Shown here in pieces: positions 51,857 to 60,498 of a DNA stretch of 60,498 nucleotides. The position numbers were made by a program, and so were the translations under genes. This DNA comes from Elusimicrobiota bacterium. GTDB taxonomy: Bacteria > Elusimicrobiota > Elusimicrobia > UBA1565 > UBA9628. The stretch's first letter is position 1, and the number at the start of each line of letters is the position of its first letter. The stretch covers positions 1 to 60,498 of the forward strand of contig JACRNU010000071.1 of NCBI GenBank assembly GCA_016234805.1. Direction: 5' to 3'. Under the pieces are notes generated by a model. It did not search any database, was not told where the DNA came from, and worked only from the letters and a program-made list of their open reading frames with translations.

Positions 51857-52294
51857 TCAGGGCGCGGGCGGAGCAGTCGGAGGAGGAGCCCCTCCCGTCT
51901 TCTTGGCAACGGTCTCTTTGACGTGCTGTCTGAGGAACTTCGGGTCAAAGGGCTTCTCCAGGAAGGCCGTGATGCCCGTGGCGTTCTCGAAGAGCTCCCA
52001 CATCTTGCCCTTGGCGGTCAGGACGACCACGGGGATGTTCTGGGTGCGGGCGCTCTGCTGGAGCCGGGCGTAGACGGAATACCCATCCATCTTGGGCATC
52101 ATGACGTCGAGGAGGATGATGTCGGGCAGGACCGGCGGAGCCTCGTCCTCGCCGCCGGCCGGGTCGAGACCCACAGCTATCAGGGCGCCCTCGCCGTCAT
52201 TGGCCTCGAGGACCTTGTGGCCGTCCTTCTCCAGCATGTAGCGCAGGAGCGCGACCGTATCCTTCTCATCATCAACGACCAGGATGGTGGCCAT
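51857..52294 (-). CDS. Single-domain response regulator
   Basis: 145 aa from ATG 52294. CheY-like receiver: ATILVVDDEKDTVALLRYML (acidic pocket), phospho-acceptor Asp in PDIILLDVMMPKMDGY, Thr in VVVLTAKG, Lys in FLEKPFDP. No output domain; a Pro-rich C-terminal tail. An insertion of about 15 residues (GLDPAGGEDEAPPVLP) precedes the phosphorylated strand. Possible partner of the histidine kinase at 40724, but they are not adjacent. Confidence 0.92.
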   Translation of the reverse strand: MATILVVDDEKDTVALLRYMLEKDGHKVLEANDGEGALIAVGLDPAGGEDEAPPVLPDIILLDVMMPKMDGYSVYARLQQSARTQNIPVVVLTAKGKMWELFENATGITAFLEKPFDPKFLRQHVKETVAKKTGGAPPPTAPPAP

Positions 52295-52365
52295 GTGCCG
52301 GCTCTCAAGGTACCAGTTTTCAAGCGGGTATTTCAACCCAGCCGTCAAACTTGGTATTCTGGAAC

Positions 52366-53070
52366 GTGCCCCGGCGCAAGCCAGCGCTCAGCTCTTTCAA
52401 TATGCCCGGCATCAATCCCGCCCACCAGATGGTCATCCTGGCGCGCTTGAGCGAGTACTGCCAGTTCCGCGGAGCCACGGCCTATCACGAGAAGGACCAG
52501 TGGGAATACATGCGCCGCAAGCTCCGGGAAACCGAGCCCGCCATCACGGGCCTCAAGGCCGAGCTTTTCGCGGCCACGCGCGCCACTCTCCTGCGGGAAC
52601 TCAAGGAAGCCCCCCTCACCGACGAGCGCTTCGCGGACTTCCGGCACCTCTTCGAACGGCTGCTCGACCACGGCGGCTTCGCGGACCTGGCCATCCACCT
52701 CTGCGCGGACGGGACCCCGCCGGAGGCCAAGCTCCGGGTGATCACCTCCGTCCTCGACATGGTCCAGCCCACGAACCTCTTCCTGGAGGAGCGCAAGCCT
52801 CCCGAACAGCGCTCCTCCTCCTGGGAGAAGCTCATCAAGGAGCTGACGGTCAGGCTCGACATCGAGCGGTTGGGCTTGGTCCTCGGCCGCAAGCCCCGCA
52901 CCAGGGCGCGGAAGCACTTCATCCTGCGGCGATTGCGGCGCAACGTCGCGGAATACTGCTCGGTCCTCCACATCCCCACCGACCCCTCCCAGACCTTCAC
53001 GCCCTTCATGCTCCCCCGCATCGAAGGCCTCATCGCCGCCAACCTGCGGCTTCTCAACAAGCACCGATAG
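52366..53070 (+). CDS. Helical protein of unknown function
   Basis: 234 aa from GTG 52366, with TATTCT 5 nt upstream and TTCAAC 17 nt further (leaderless). Mostly predicted helix, with acidic/basic patches and no signal peptide or membrane segment (HQMVILARLSEYCQFRGATA, HEKDQWEYMRRKLRE, FADFRHLFERLLDHGGFADL, ELTVRLDIERLGLVLGRKP). No family recognised. Codon use matches the neighbours. Confidence 0.75.
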   Translation: MPRRKPALSSFNMPGINPAHQMVILARLSEYCQFRGATAYHEKDQWEYMRRKLRETEPAITGLKAELFAATRATLLRELKEAPLTDERFADFRHLFERLLDHGGFADLAIHLCADGTPPEAKLRVITSVLDMVQPTNLFLEERKPPEQRSSSWEKLIKELTVRLDIERLGLVLGRKPRTRARKHFILRRLRRNVAEYCSVLHIPTDPSQTFTPFMLPRIEGLIAANLRLLNKHR

Positions 53071-53083
53071 CGTCAGATTGCGC

Positions 53084-53114
53084 TTGACAGGCCCGTTGGC
53101 GATGGTGATATAAT
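53084..53114 (+). promoter_or_regulatory. Promoter of the clostripain-like gene
   Basis: TTGACA (53084-53089) and TATAAT (53109-53114) with a long 19-nt spacer. A 59-nt leader with GGGGG 6 nt before the ATG follows, unlike the leaderless genes. Confidence 0.6.
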
Positions 53115-53173
53115 TGCCCTAAGGTCCTAGAGCCAGATAGGTCCAATGGCCCATCGGACCAAAAGGGGGCTTC

Positions 53174-54454
53174 ATGAGAAAGTGGTTGGCTGGGATGGCG
53201 CTGACGATGCTGCTGGCCGGTCCCGCGGCCGTGTTCGCGGGCGACAGGATCGATTTCGACCAGAGCGTCGATGTTAAGACCGTCATCCGGGACATTAAGG
53301 AAGCCGCGGGCGCCGAGCCCACGGACGGGGGCTTCAAGCTCAAGGGCCTGCGCGAGTGGAACATCATGGTGTTCATCAACGGCAAGAACAACCTCGAGAC
53401 CTACGGGCTCAAGGACATCAACGAGATGGAGCTCGTCGGCTCCGACGACAAGGTCGCGGTCACGGTCGAGCTCGGCCGCATCAAGGGCTACGCCAGCGAG
53501 GACGGAGACTGGACCGGCCAGCGGCGCTACCTGGTCAAGAAGGACGCCGATGTCTCCAAGATCGCCTCCCCGGTCCTGCAGAACATCCCCAAGGCCGACA
53601 TGGGCGATTGGAACCACATGGTCGAGTTCGTGAAGTGGGCCAAGGCCGCCGCGCCGGCCAAGCGCTACATGCTCGTGGTCTGGAACCACGGCAGCGGCTG
53701 GGACCGGCTCTCCAGGGGAGACTTCTGGACCACCGGCATCTCCTATGACGACGAGACCGGCAACCACATCTCCACCCAGCAGCTCGAGTCCGCCCTGGCC
53801 GCCATCGGCGGCGTGGACATCCTCTCCATGGACGCCTGCCTCATGCAGATGGCCGAGGTCGGCTACCAGGTCCGCAAGTACGCGACCGTGGTCGTGGCTT
53901 CGGAAGAGACCGAGCCCGCGGACGGCTACACCTACGACACCCTGCTGGCGGGCCTGGCTGCCAAGGCCGACGCCACCCCGGCGGAACTGGGCAAGATCGT
54001 GGCCGACACCTACACCGCGCACTACGCCAAGCTCGGACAGGGCGCGACCCAGTCCACCGTCTTCGGCGGGGCTTTTGACTCCCTGCTCGCCAAGACCAAC
54101 GACTGGAGCGGAGCCGTGCTCGCGGCCAAGGAGACCGAGGTCGTCAAGAACGCGGCCAAGTCCGCTCAGGACTTCTACTACTCGGACAACAAGGACCTCT
54201 ACCACTTCGTGAAGCTCGTCACGGAGGGCACCAAGGTCCCTGCGGTCAAGGCCAAGGGTTCGGACCTGCTCAAGTTCCTCTCCAAGGAGATGATCGGCGC
54301 CAACGCCATCACCGGCTCGGCCTACGCCAACGCCTACGGCCTGGCGGTCTATCTGCCGACCTACTACTCCTCGAACTACGACAAGCTGGCGTGGTCCGCG
54401 GACGGCAACTGGGACGCTTTCGCGAAGTGGATCGCTGAGATCACCAAGAACTAG
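53174..54454 (+). CDS. Secreted clostripain-like (C11) cysteine peptidase
   Basis: 426 aa. Signal peptide MRKWLAGMALTMLLAGPAAVFA. Clan CD fold: WNIMVFINGKNNLETYGL, ELGRIKGYASEDGDW, catalytic His near 172 in VVWNHGSGWDR, catalytic Cys near 222 in ILSMDACLMQMAEVGY, then ASEETEPADGYTYD. C11 peptidases cleave after Arg or Lys. Maturation loops of clostripain are not evident. With the three caspase-fold proteins at 7409, 35694 and 38622 it is the fourth clan CD peptidase in the window. Confidence 0.93.
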   Translation: MRKWLAGMALTMLLAGPAAVFAGDRIDFDQSVDVKTVIRDIKEAAGAEPTDGGFKLKGLREWNIMVFINGKNNLETYGLKDINEMELVGSDDKVAVTVELGRIKGYASEDGDWTGQRRYLVKKDADVSKIASPVLQNIPKADMGDWNHMVEFVKWAKAAAPAKRYMLVVWNHGSGWDRLSRGDFWTTGISYDDETGNHISTQQLESALAAIGGVDILSMDACLMQMAEVGYQVRKYATVVVASEETEPADGYTYDTLLAGLAAKADATPAELGKIVADTYTAHYAKLGQGATQSTVFGGAFDSLLAKTNDWSGAVLAAKETEVVKNAAKSAQDFYYSDNKDLYHFVKLVTEGTKVPAVKAKGSDLLKFLSKEMIGANAITGSAYANAYGLAVYLPTYYSSNYDKLAWSADGNWDAFAKWIAEITKN

Positions 54455-54462
54455 CGGGCCGG

Positions 54463-55308
54463 TCAGGCCGGGGGACGGAAAAGCTCGTGGAGCGCGATGC
54501 CCGTTGCTGTCGAGACGTTCAGGGAGTCCACCCCAGGGGCCATGGGGATGCGCGCCGCGGCATCCGCCGCTTCCAGGACCGCGAGGCTCAAGCCCACTCC
54601 CTCGCTGCCGGCCACCAAGACGACCTTCCCGGCCGCGGCCTCCGCGGCCAAGCGCCTCAGGTCCACGGCCGTCTCCCTCGACGAGAGGGCCACCACGAAG
54701 AATCCCCGGGACCGAAGGGTCCGCAGGGCCTCCGGGAGGTCGGGCACGGGGGCGAAGGGCACGCGCAGGGACGCGGCCATGGAGGTGCGGATGGCCTTGC
54801 GGTACAGCGGGTCCCCGCAGCCCGGCCCGAGGATGACCCCGCCCGCGCCGAAAGCGAGGCTGTTGCGGAAGATGCCTCCCACGTTGTCGGGGTTGGAAAC
54901 CGCCTCCAGGGCCACGAGCCTCGGGCCTGAGGCGCCGGCCGCGGCCTTCTGCCCTCCGGCCAGGGAAGAGAGGAGGCCCGCGAGAGTCTCCGGCTCGCCG
55001 CGGTCAGCCGCGGCCAGGCAGCCGCGATGCACGGTATAGCCCACCACGCCTGTCATGAGGTCCGGCTCACCCTCGTACACGGGCACAGAATCCTCCAGCA
55101 GGGCCAGCTCCGGAACCAGGGCCGCGAGGGCGGACTTCGTCGCGAGCACGGAGCGCACGCGCCAGCGCCGGGAGCGGATAAGCGCGGCCACGACCTCCCG
55201 GCTCTCCGCCAGGAGCGTCCCGCGGCGCCGAAGCTCGACCGGGTCGCGGGCCAGGGCATAGTCGGCCAATCGGGGGTCTTCAACGCCTGAGACGGTCTCG
55301 ATGCCCAT
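54463..55308 (-). CDS. SpoU/TrmH-family RNA 2'-O-methyltransferase
   Basis: 281 aa. N-terminal RNA-binding-like region (VRSVLATKSALAALVPEL), then the SPOUT knot: VALEAVSNPDNVGGIFRNSLAFGA (motif 1), VLVAGSEGVGLS (motif 2), RIPMAPGVDSLNVSTATGIAL (motif 3). It methylates a ribose in rRNA or tRNA; the target is not deducible. The end is 9 nt from the convergent peptidase gene. TACAAT is 18 nt before the ATG. Confidence 0.92.
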   Translation of the reverse strand: MGIETVSGVEDPRLADYALARDPVELRRRGTLLAESREVVAALIRSRRWRVRSVLATKSALAALVPELALLEDSVPVYEGEPDLMTGVVGYTVHRGCLAAADRGEPETLAGLLSSLAGGQKAAAGASGPRLVALEAVSNPDNVGGIFRNSLAFGAGGVILGPGCGDPLYRKAIRTSMAASLRVPFAPVPDLPEALRTLRSRGFFVVALSSRETAVDLRRLAAEAAAGKVVLVAGSEGVGLSLAVLEAADAAARIPMAPGVDSLNVSTATGIALHELFRPPA

Positions 55309-55394
55309 GTCTTAACTCAGGCACCTATTGTACATGATGAATCCGCGGCCGTTCCTCATTGACAGGGGCCCAGCCGGCAAGGCATCATTGGGTC

Positions 55395-56741
55395 ATGGAT
55401 ATCCTACGCTCGGCGCCCGCCATGCTCGCAATGTTCCTTGCCCTGTCAACCTTCGCTGCCGCGGCTCCGGCGACCCCGGCCGGCCAGGAGGCCGACCTGG
55501 TCATCCAGGCCGGGGACATGGACAACCTGGGCTATGGCTGGCCGCAGGGCTTCGACGTCTTCTCCGGAAACTCCACGCCCTCGCACTCCTACCCCTTCAC
55601 CCCGGCAGCGGGCGACCCTCCGGGCACGGACCGCATACTCCTGGGCTCGGGCTACCGGGGCAGCCCGCCCGCGGGTCAAGACGGATACACGGGCCACGCC
55701 AGGAGACCGGACAGCATGCCCGTGCCCATCGCCCTGCGCTACGGCACCAAGGGCATCCCTGTCAAAGCCGCGCGCCTCCAGCTCTTCGTAGACGACTTCC
55801 AGGCCCCTCTGCTCGGCGCCAGATACAAAGTCACGATCAACGGCCAACGCGCCCTCTTCCTTGAAGATATCATCAACAGCCTGCGCCAGACCGGCCCGGT
55901 GGGCAAGCTGGTGTCGGTCCAACTTCCCGAGGAGTTCCTCTGGCCCGTGCGCAAGGGCGATTTCTCCCTCCTCATCGACGACCCGGACACCGGCGCGGGC
56001 GACGGCTTCGCCATCGACTTCGTGCGCCTGCTCATCAACCCGCGCGACGCCGCCCATGTCGGCCGCGTCACCGGCAGGGTGACGGACAAGACCACGGGCA
56101 GGAGGCTGGGAGGGGTCCAGGTCACGGCGGACGGACTCGTCTCAGCCGCCGCGGATATTGACGGCTCCTACGAGCTCACCGGCGTCCCCGCCGGCCTGGC
56201 CGGCGTGACGGCCAAGCTCAAGGGCTACAAGCCCCATACCCTCACCGTGGACCTCGTCAGCGGCCGCAGCGCGAGCCTTGATTTCAGCCTCGAGCGCGGC
56301 GGCGAGGAGCCCATCCCCGAGTCCCCGCCAGCCGAGGAGAGCGAGAGCGTGGCCGTCATGCCCTCCGACGCGCCGCCGGCCGCGGAAGCCGGTGCCGCGG
56401 TCGTGGCCTGGGGCAGGGACGAGTCGGATTCCTCCGACGTGGCGTGGCATTCCCTCTACCCGAGCCCGAGCTTCTCGGACGACCCGCGCCGCCTGGGGGA
56501 GCCGCAAGCCAAGTGGACGGCGTCCTACGAGTTCACCGGAGACCAGCTCTGCCTGTCCATCAAGGACCTCGAAGCTCCCACGGCCTCGGAGCACACCCTG
56601 GCCCTGGGCTACACCGTGACCCTGCAAGGCAGGGTCTTCGACGACGGCCGCACGACCCGGACCTTCACGCTCTACAGGTTCAAGGCCAAGCCGGACCGCT
56701 CCGAGATCGGCAAGTGCGTGCCGGTGCAGGCCCTCAAGTAG
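55395..56741 (+). CDS. Secreted protein with carboxypeptidase-regulatory-like domain
   Basis: 448 aa. Signal peptide [23 protein letters not shown]. The first 200 mature residues form a beta domain ([27 protein letters not shown]). Then comes a CarboxypepD_reg beta-sandwich near residues 225-305 ([55 protein letters not shown]), then an acidic linker and a C-terminal beta domain. TTGACA (55359-55364) with a weak CATCAT 6 nt before the ATG. Likely a surface or periplasmic carbohydrate or adhesion protein; the role is not known. Confidence 0.8.
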   Translation: MDILRSAPAMLAMFLALSTFAAAAPATPAGQEADLVIQAGDMDNLGYGWPQGFDVFSGNSTPSHSYPFTPAAGDPPGTDRILLGSGYRGSPPAGQDGYTGHARRPDSMPVPIALRYGTKGIPVKAARLQLFVDDFQAPLLGARYKVTINGQRALFLEDIINSLRQTGPVGKLVSVQLPEEFLWPVRKGDFSLLIDDPDTGAGDGFAIDFVRLLINPRDAAHVGRVTGRVTDKTTGRRLGGVQVTADGLVSAAADIDGSYELTGVPAGLAGVTAKLKGYKPHTLTVDLVSGRSASLDFSLERGGEEPIPESPPAEESESVAVMPSDAPPAAEAGAAVVAWGRDESDSSDVAWHSLYPSPSFSDDPRRLGEPQAKWTASYEFTGDQLCLSIKDLEAPTASEHTLALGYTVTLQGRVFDDGRTTRTFTLYRFKAKPDRSEIGKCVPVQALK

Positions 56742-56748
56742 CCCCCCG

Positions 56749-56856
56749 ATGAGGTCTTTCACCGAGTACCTCCTCGGGCCGTGGGAGCAGGTCTTCTACG
56801 CCGAGTTCGACGGCCTCAGGAAGAAGCGCGTGGTGGTCAAGATCCTGGGCGACTGA
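56749..56856 (+). pseudogene. yjbQ C-terminal fragment
   Basis: A 35-codon frame beginning ATG at 56749 ends with [20 protein letters not shown]. This lines up with the end of YjbQ (WQAVYLAEFDGPRSRQVWVK in the gene at 32207), including the terminal stop position. Nothing of the first 100 residues is present upstream. It is a relic of a second yjbQ copy, differing enough from the intact one not to be a recent duplicate. Confidence 0.7.
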
Positions 56857-56870
56857 ACCTTCGGATAAGA

Positions 56871-57575
56871 TCAGTCGTAGGAAGGCGGGGAATCCCCCGC
56901 CTTGGGGTCGGTCTCGCGGTCGAGAAGCCACTTCTCGATGTCAGCGCCCACCCCAAGATCGAGGCCTTGGACCTTGGCGTCGCGGGCCGCGTCCTTGAGC
57001 TTGAGGGCCGAATCGTCGGAGAGCTTCGGCCCGTCTTTCTGCAGGGACTGCAGGAAGGATTGCATCTCCACGCTGACACCGCCTTGCTGGCCCTGGAGGT
57101 GCTTGACGATCTCCGAAGCCATGGCCGGAGTGACGCCGGCCTTGCCGTCATTGGACATCTCCCAGAGCTTCTTCTCAAGAGTCCCGTAAGCGGCCCCCCG
57201 CTCCGGATCGGACCGTGATGCGTTGGCCTCCCCGGCCTTGAGAGCCCTCTCCTTCTGCTCCGCCGCTTCCCGGGCGGCCCTGAAGGCCTTGTCCTCGACC
57301 GGAGCCGCGGCCGGACCAGGGCCCGCGTCCGCCCGGTCAGGATGGCGGACAAGGTACCGCCGGACCTCGCTCCTCTGGAAATCGTCGAAGCGGTCCCACT
57401 TCGAGCCGCCCTTGGCCCTGTAGTATTCCCGCGCCTTGTCCTGGCACTCGATCAAGGCTCCCATCGTGGCAGGCTCGGCGTACCCGCCCACCTTCTCTTT
57501 CGTCACGCACGCGGGGAACCCCGCCCAGGCGGTCGCGGCCACGAACATCAACGCCAGCGGAGGAAGAACCCTCAT
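56871..57575 (-). CDS. Secreted protein of unknown function, paralogue 1
   Basis: 234 aa from ATG 57575 (MRVLPPLALMFVAATAWAG signal peptide). Mature part is helical and charged: FPACVTKEKVGGYAEPATMGALIECQ, then VTPAMASEIVKHLQGQQGGVSVEMQSFL and ELKSL-like C-terminal helices. It shares with the gene at 59530 the order Cys, GY.EPA, ALxxCQ and, near the C-terminus, TPxMAxE...QGGVS. Family unknown. The two paralogues flank typA on the opposite strand. CATGAT is 6 nt before the ATG. Confidence 0.75.
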   Translation of the reverse strand: MRVLPPLALMFVAATAWAGFPACVTKEKVGGYAEPATMGALIECQDKAREYYRAKGGSKWDRFDDFQRSEVRRYLVRHPDRADAGPGPAAAPVEDKAFRAAREAAEQKERALKAGEANASRSDPERGAAYGTLEKKLWEMSNDGKAGVTPAMASEIVKHLQGQQGGVSVEMQSFLQSLQKDGPKLSDDSALKLKDAARDAKVQGLDLGVGADIEKWLLDRETDPKAGDSPPSYD

Positions 57576-57651
57576 GGGGATATCATGCCTCCCCTTCGCC
57601 GACGAAGTCAATTCCCGGGGCTTGGATAAAATGTACAATGTCCCCCCTCTG

Positions 57652-59487
<1,836 letters not shown>

Positions 59488-59529
59488 CTTCAGGCCGGGC
59501 CCTGCGCCCGGCTTGCGCGAGCGTCTCCG

Positions 59530-60210
59530 CTATTCGGACCTGGCGGGTTCCGGCTCCGGCTGTGAGGACTGCCTGATGCGCTCTTCGAGCGCCTTCAAGG
59601 AGTCGTCCCGCGCGGGGTCCGTGGCGTTGTTCTCCGGAGGACGGTAGCCGGGCTTGAGCTGTTCCATGGCCTCCGCGCCGGGCTCCCGGGAATAGCGGCC
59701 GATGGCGTCCAGGCTCATGTCTAAGTCGGCGCTGACGCCGCCCTGCTTCTTGCGCACGTGCTCGCGGGCCTCGTCGGCCATCTCAGGCGTGAGACCGCGT
59801 TTCGCGTCCGCCTTGCGGCCGAGGGACTTTTGAAGGTCCTGTATCTGCCGGAGCTCTTCCTTGTCCTTGTCGTTCATGCGGGCCTCGACCTGGCCTTCGA
59901 GCCGTTTGCCCAATTCGGCCACGCCCTTGGAGTCCGCGTCCTTGGGGCGGCGCTTCACGTACTCCCCGGCCTGCCTCATCTGCCGCGTCGCCAGGCTGGA
60001 GAGGGCCTCATCCGGGGGGTCGTTTCCGTCGTGCGCGGTCCGGTAGTCCTCGAGGAAGCCGTCCGTCTCACCCTCCTGGCACCGCAGGAGAGCGGTCAGG
60101 GAAGCGGGCTCCTCATAGCCCTGGCTGGTCTTGCGGATGCAGAGGACTGGTCCCTTGGCCTCGGCGCAAGCGCCGACGGCAAGGAAGAGGAACGCTTCGA
60201 ACACGACCAT
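59530..60210 (-). CDS. Secreted protein of unknown function, paralogue 2
   Basis: 226 aa from ATG 60210; TATCAT (60222-60217) lies 6 nt upstream (leaderless). Signal peptide MVVFEAFLFLAVGACAEA. Shared with paralogue 1: VLCIRKTSQGYEEPASLTALLRCQ, and LTPEMADEAREHVRKKQGGVSADL. Highly charged helical middle. Function unknown. Confidence 0.75.
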   Translation of the reverse strand: MVVFEAFLFLAVGACAEAKGPVLCIRKTSQGYEEPASLTALLRCQEGETDGFLEDYRTAHDGNDPPDEALSSLATRQMRQAGEYVKRRPKDADSKGVAELGKRLEGQVEARMNDKDKEELRQIQDLQKSLGRKADAKRGLTPEMADEAREHVRKKQGGVSADLDMSLDAIGRYSREPGAEAMEQLKPGYRPPENNATDPARDDSLKALEERIRQSSQPEPEPARSE

Positions 60211-60328
60211 GATGTTATGATAACAAAACCCTGAGCCGCTTGGGCGGCAGCCCGGCGCTTTCCGGCCTTCGCCTTCACCCGGGCTCCGCGGTTTGCCCGC
60301 ATCTGGAGAGACTTGTTAGAATCCCTCG

Positions 60329-60498
60329 ATGCCCACCCCATTCCGCCTCTCCTCAGCGGCAATCCTCGCCTCCGCGGTCCTGGCGGCCGGCTGTTCCGAG
60401 ACCATGCAGGTCAAGACTCGCGGCGACGACGCCCTCCTCTATGCCGACGTGCCGCCGCCCTCATCGAGCTCCACCCTCGACCTTTCCATCGCCGCCAC
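60329..60498 (+). CDS. Lipoprotein, N-terminal part (runs off window)
   Basis: ATG 60329 follows TAGAAT (60317-60322) by 6 nt, with TTGCCC 18 nt before that. Signal peptide with lipobox (ILASAVLAAGCSE), then a short mature part (QVKTRGDDALLYADVPPPSSSS). Open to the window edge (56 codons). Family not identifiable. Confidence 0.7.
   Translation, partial: MPTPFRLSSAAILASAVLAAGCSETMQVKTRGDDALLYADVPPPSSSSTLDLSIAA

Overview
High-GC bacterial chromosome segment. Gram-negative (diderm) features are a giant SprA-like outer-membrane protein, several lipobox lipoproteins, and UDP-glucuronate/UDP-xylose sugar genes. My best guess is an Elusimicrobiota-like lineage. That rests on recalled gene-family flavour (SprA-like protein without a visible type IX locus, many caspase-fold proteins, long secreted proteins of unknown function), not on a marker-gene test, so it is tentative.

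Layout. 1-6.8 kb: a secreted protein cut by the window edge, then a polyphosphate operon (two-domain PPK2-type kinase, PPK1, SixA, CHAD protein) ending in a HicB antitoxin with a decayed HicA. 6.9-9.7 kb: what looks like the remains of a diversity-generating retroelement (DGR): a secreted caspase-FGE protein with a variable-region-like 3' end, followed by a broken HRDC accessory gene; no reverse transcriptase or template repeat is visible. 9.8-17.6 kb: a secreted coiled-coil protein, a CmcI-like lipoprotein, and an EPSP-synthase-like/MoxR/DUF58/transglutaminase operon whose DUF58-transglutaminase fusion is split by an exact 59-nt tandem duplication. 17.6-24.4 kb: CcdA, MutS, MutL, a CpaF-type ATPase, and a candidate structured RNA with its own promoter and terminal hairpin. 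24.4-32.6 kb: FHA-kinase and PP2C, divergent from tandem operator-bearing promoters driving the 1843-aa SprA-like gene, then YjbQ.

32.6-40.7 kb is an accessory region: a MITE-like element, comF, a tRNA 3'-end remnant, a truncated IS630, a DUF4143 ATPase, and two related caspase/ORF6N modules with different sensor domains, sharing a 99-nt non-coding repeat. comF and both ORF6N genes share one near-identical GGAAC-N16-CGTATA promoter, suggesting an alternative (ECF-type) sigma regulon. 40.7-48.2 kb: histidine kinase plus nucleotide-sugar dehydrogenases, UDP-glucuronate decarboxylase and two glycosyltransferases. 48.2-60.5 kb: a transposase-derived ORF, a truncated SDR, MogA, a lipid kinase, a response regulator, a clostripain-type peptidase, an RNA methyltransferase, a CarboxypepD_reg protein, a YjbQ fragment, and TypA between two paralogous secreted proteins.

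Across the window at least 13 genes have a -10 hexamer ending 5-7 nt before the start codon and no Shine-Dalgarno sequence, so leaderless transcription appears common and was used here to choose starts.
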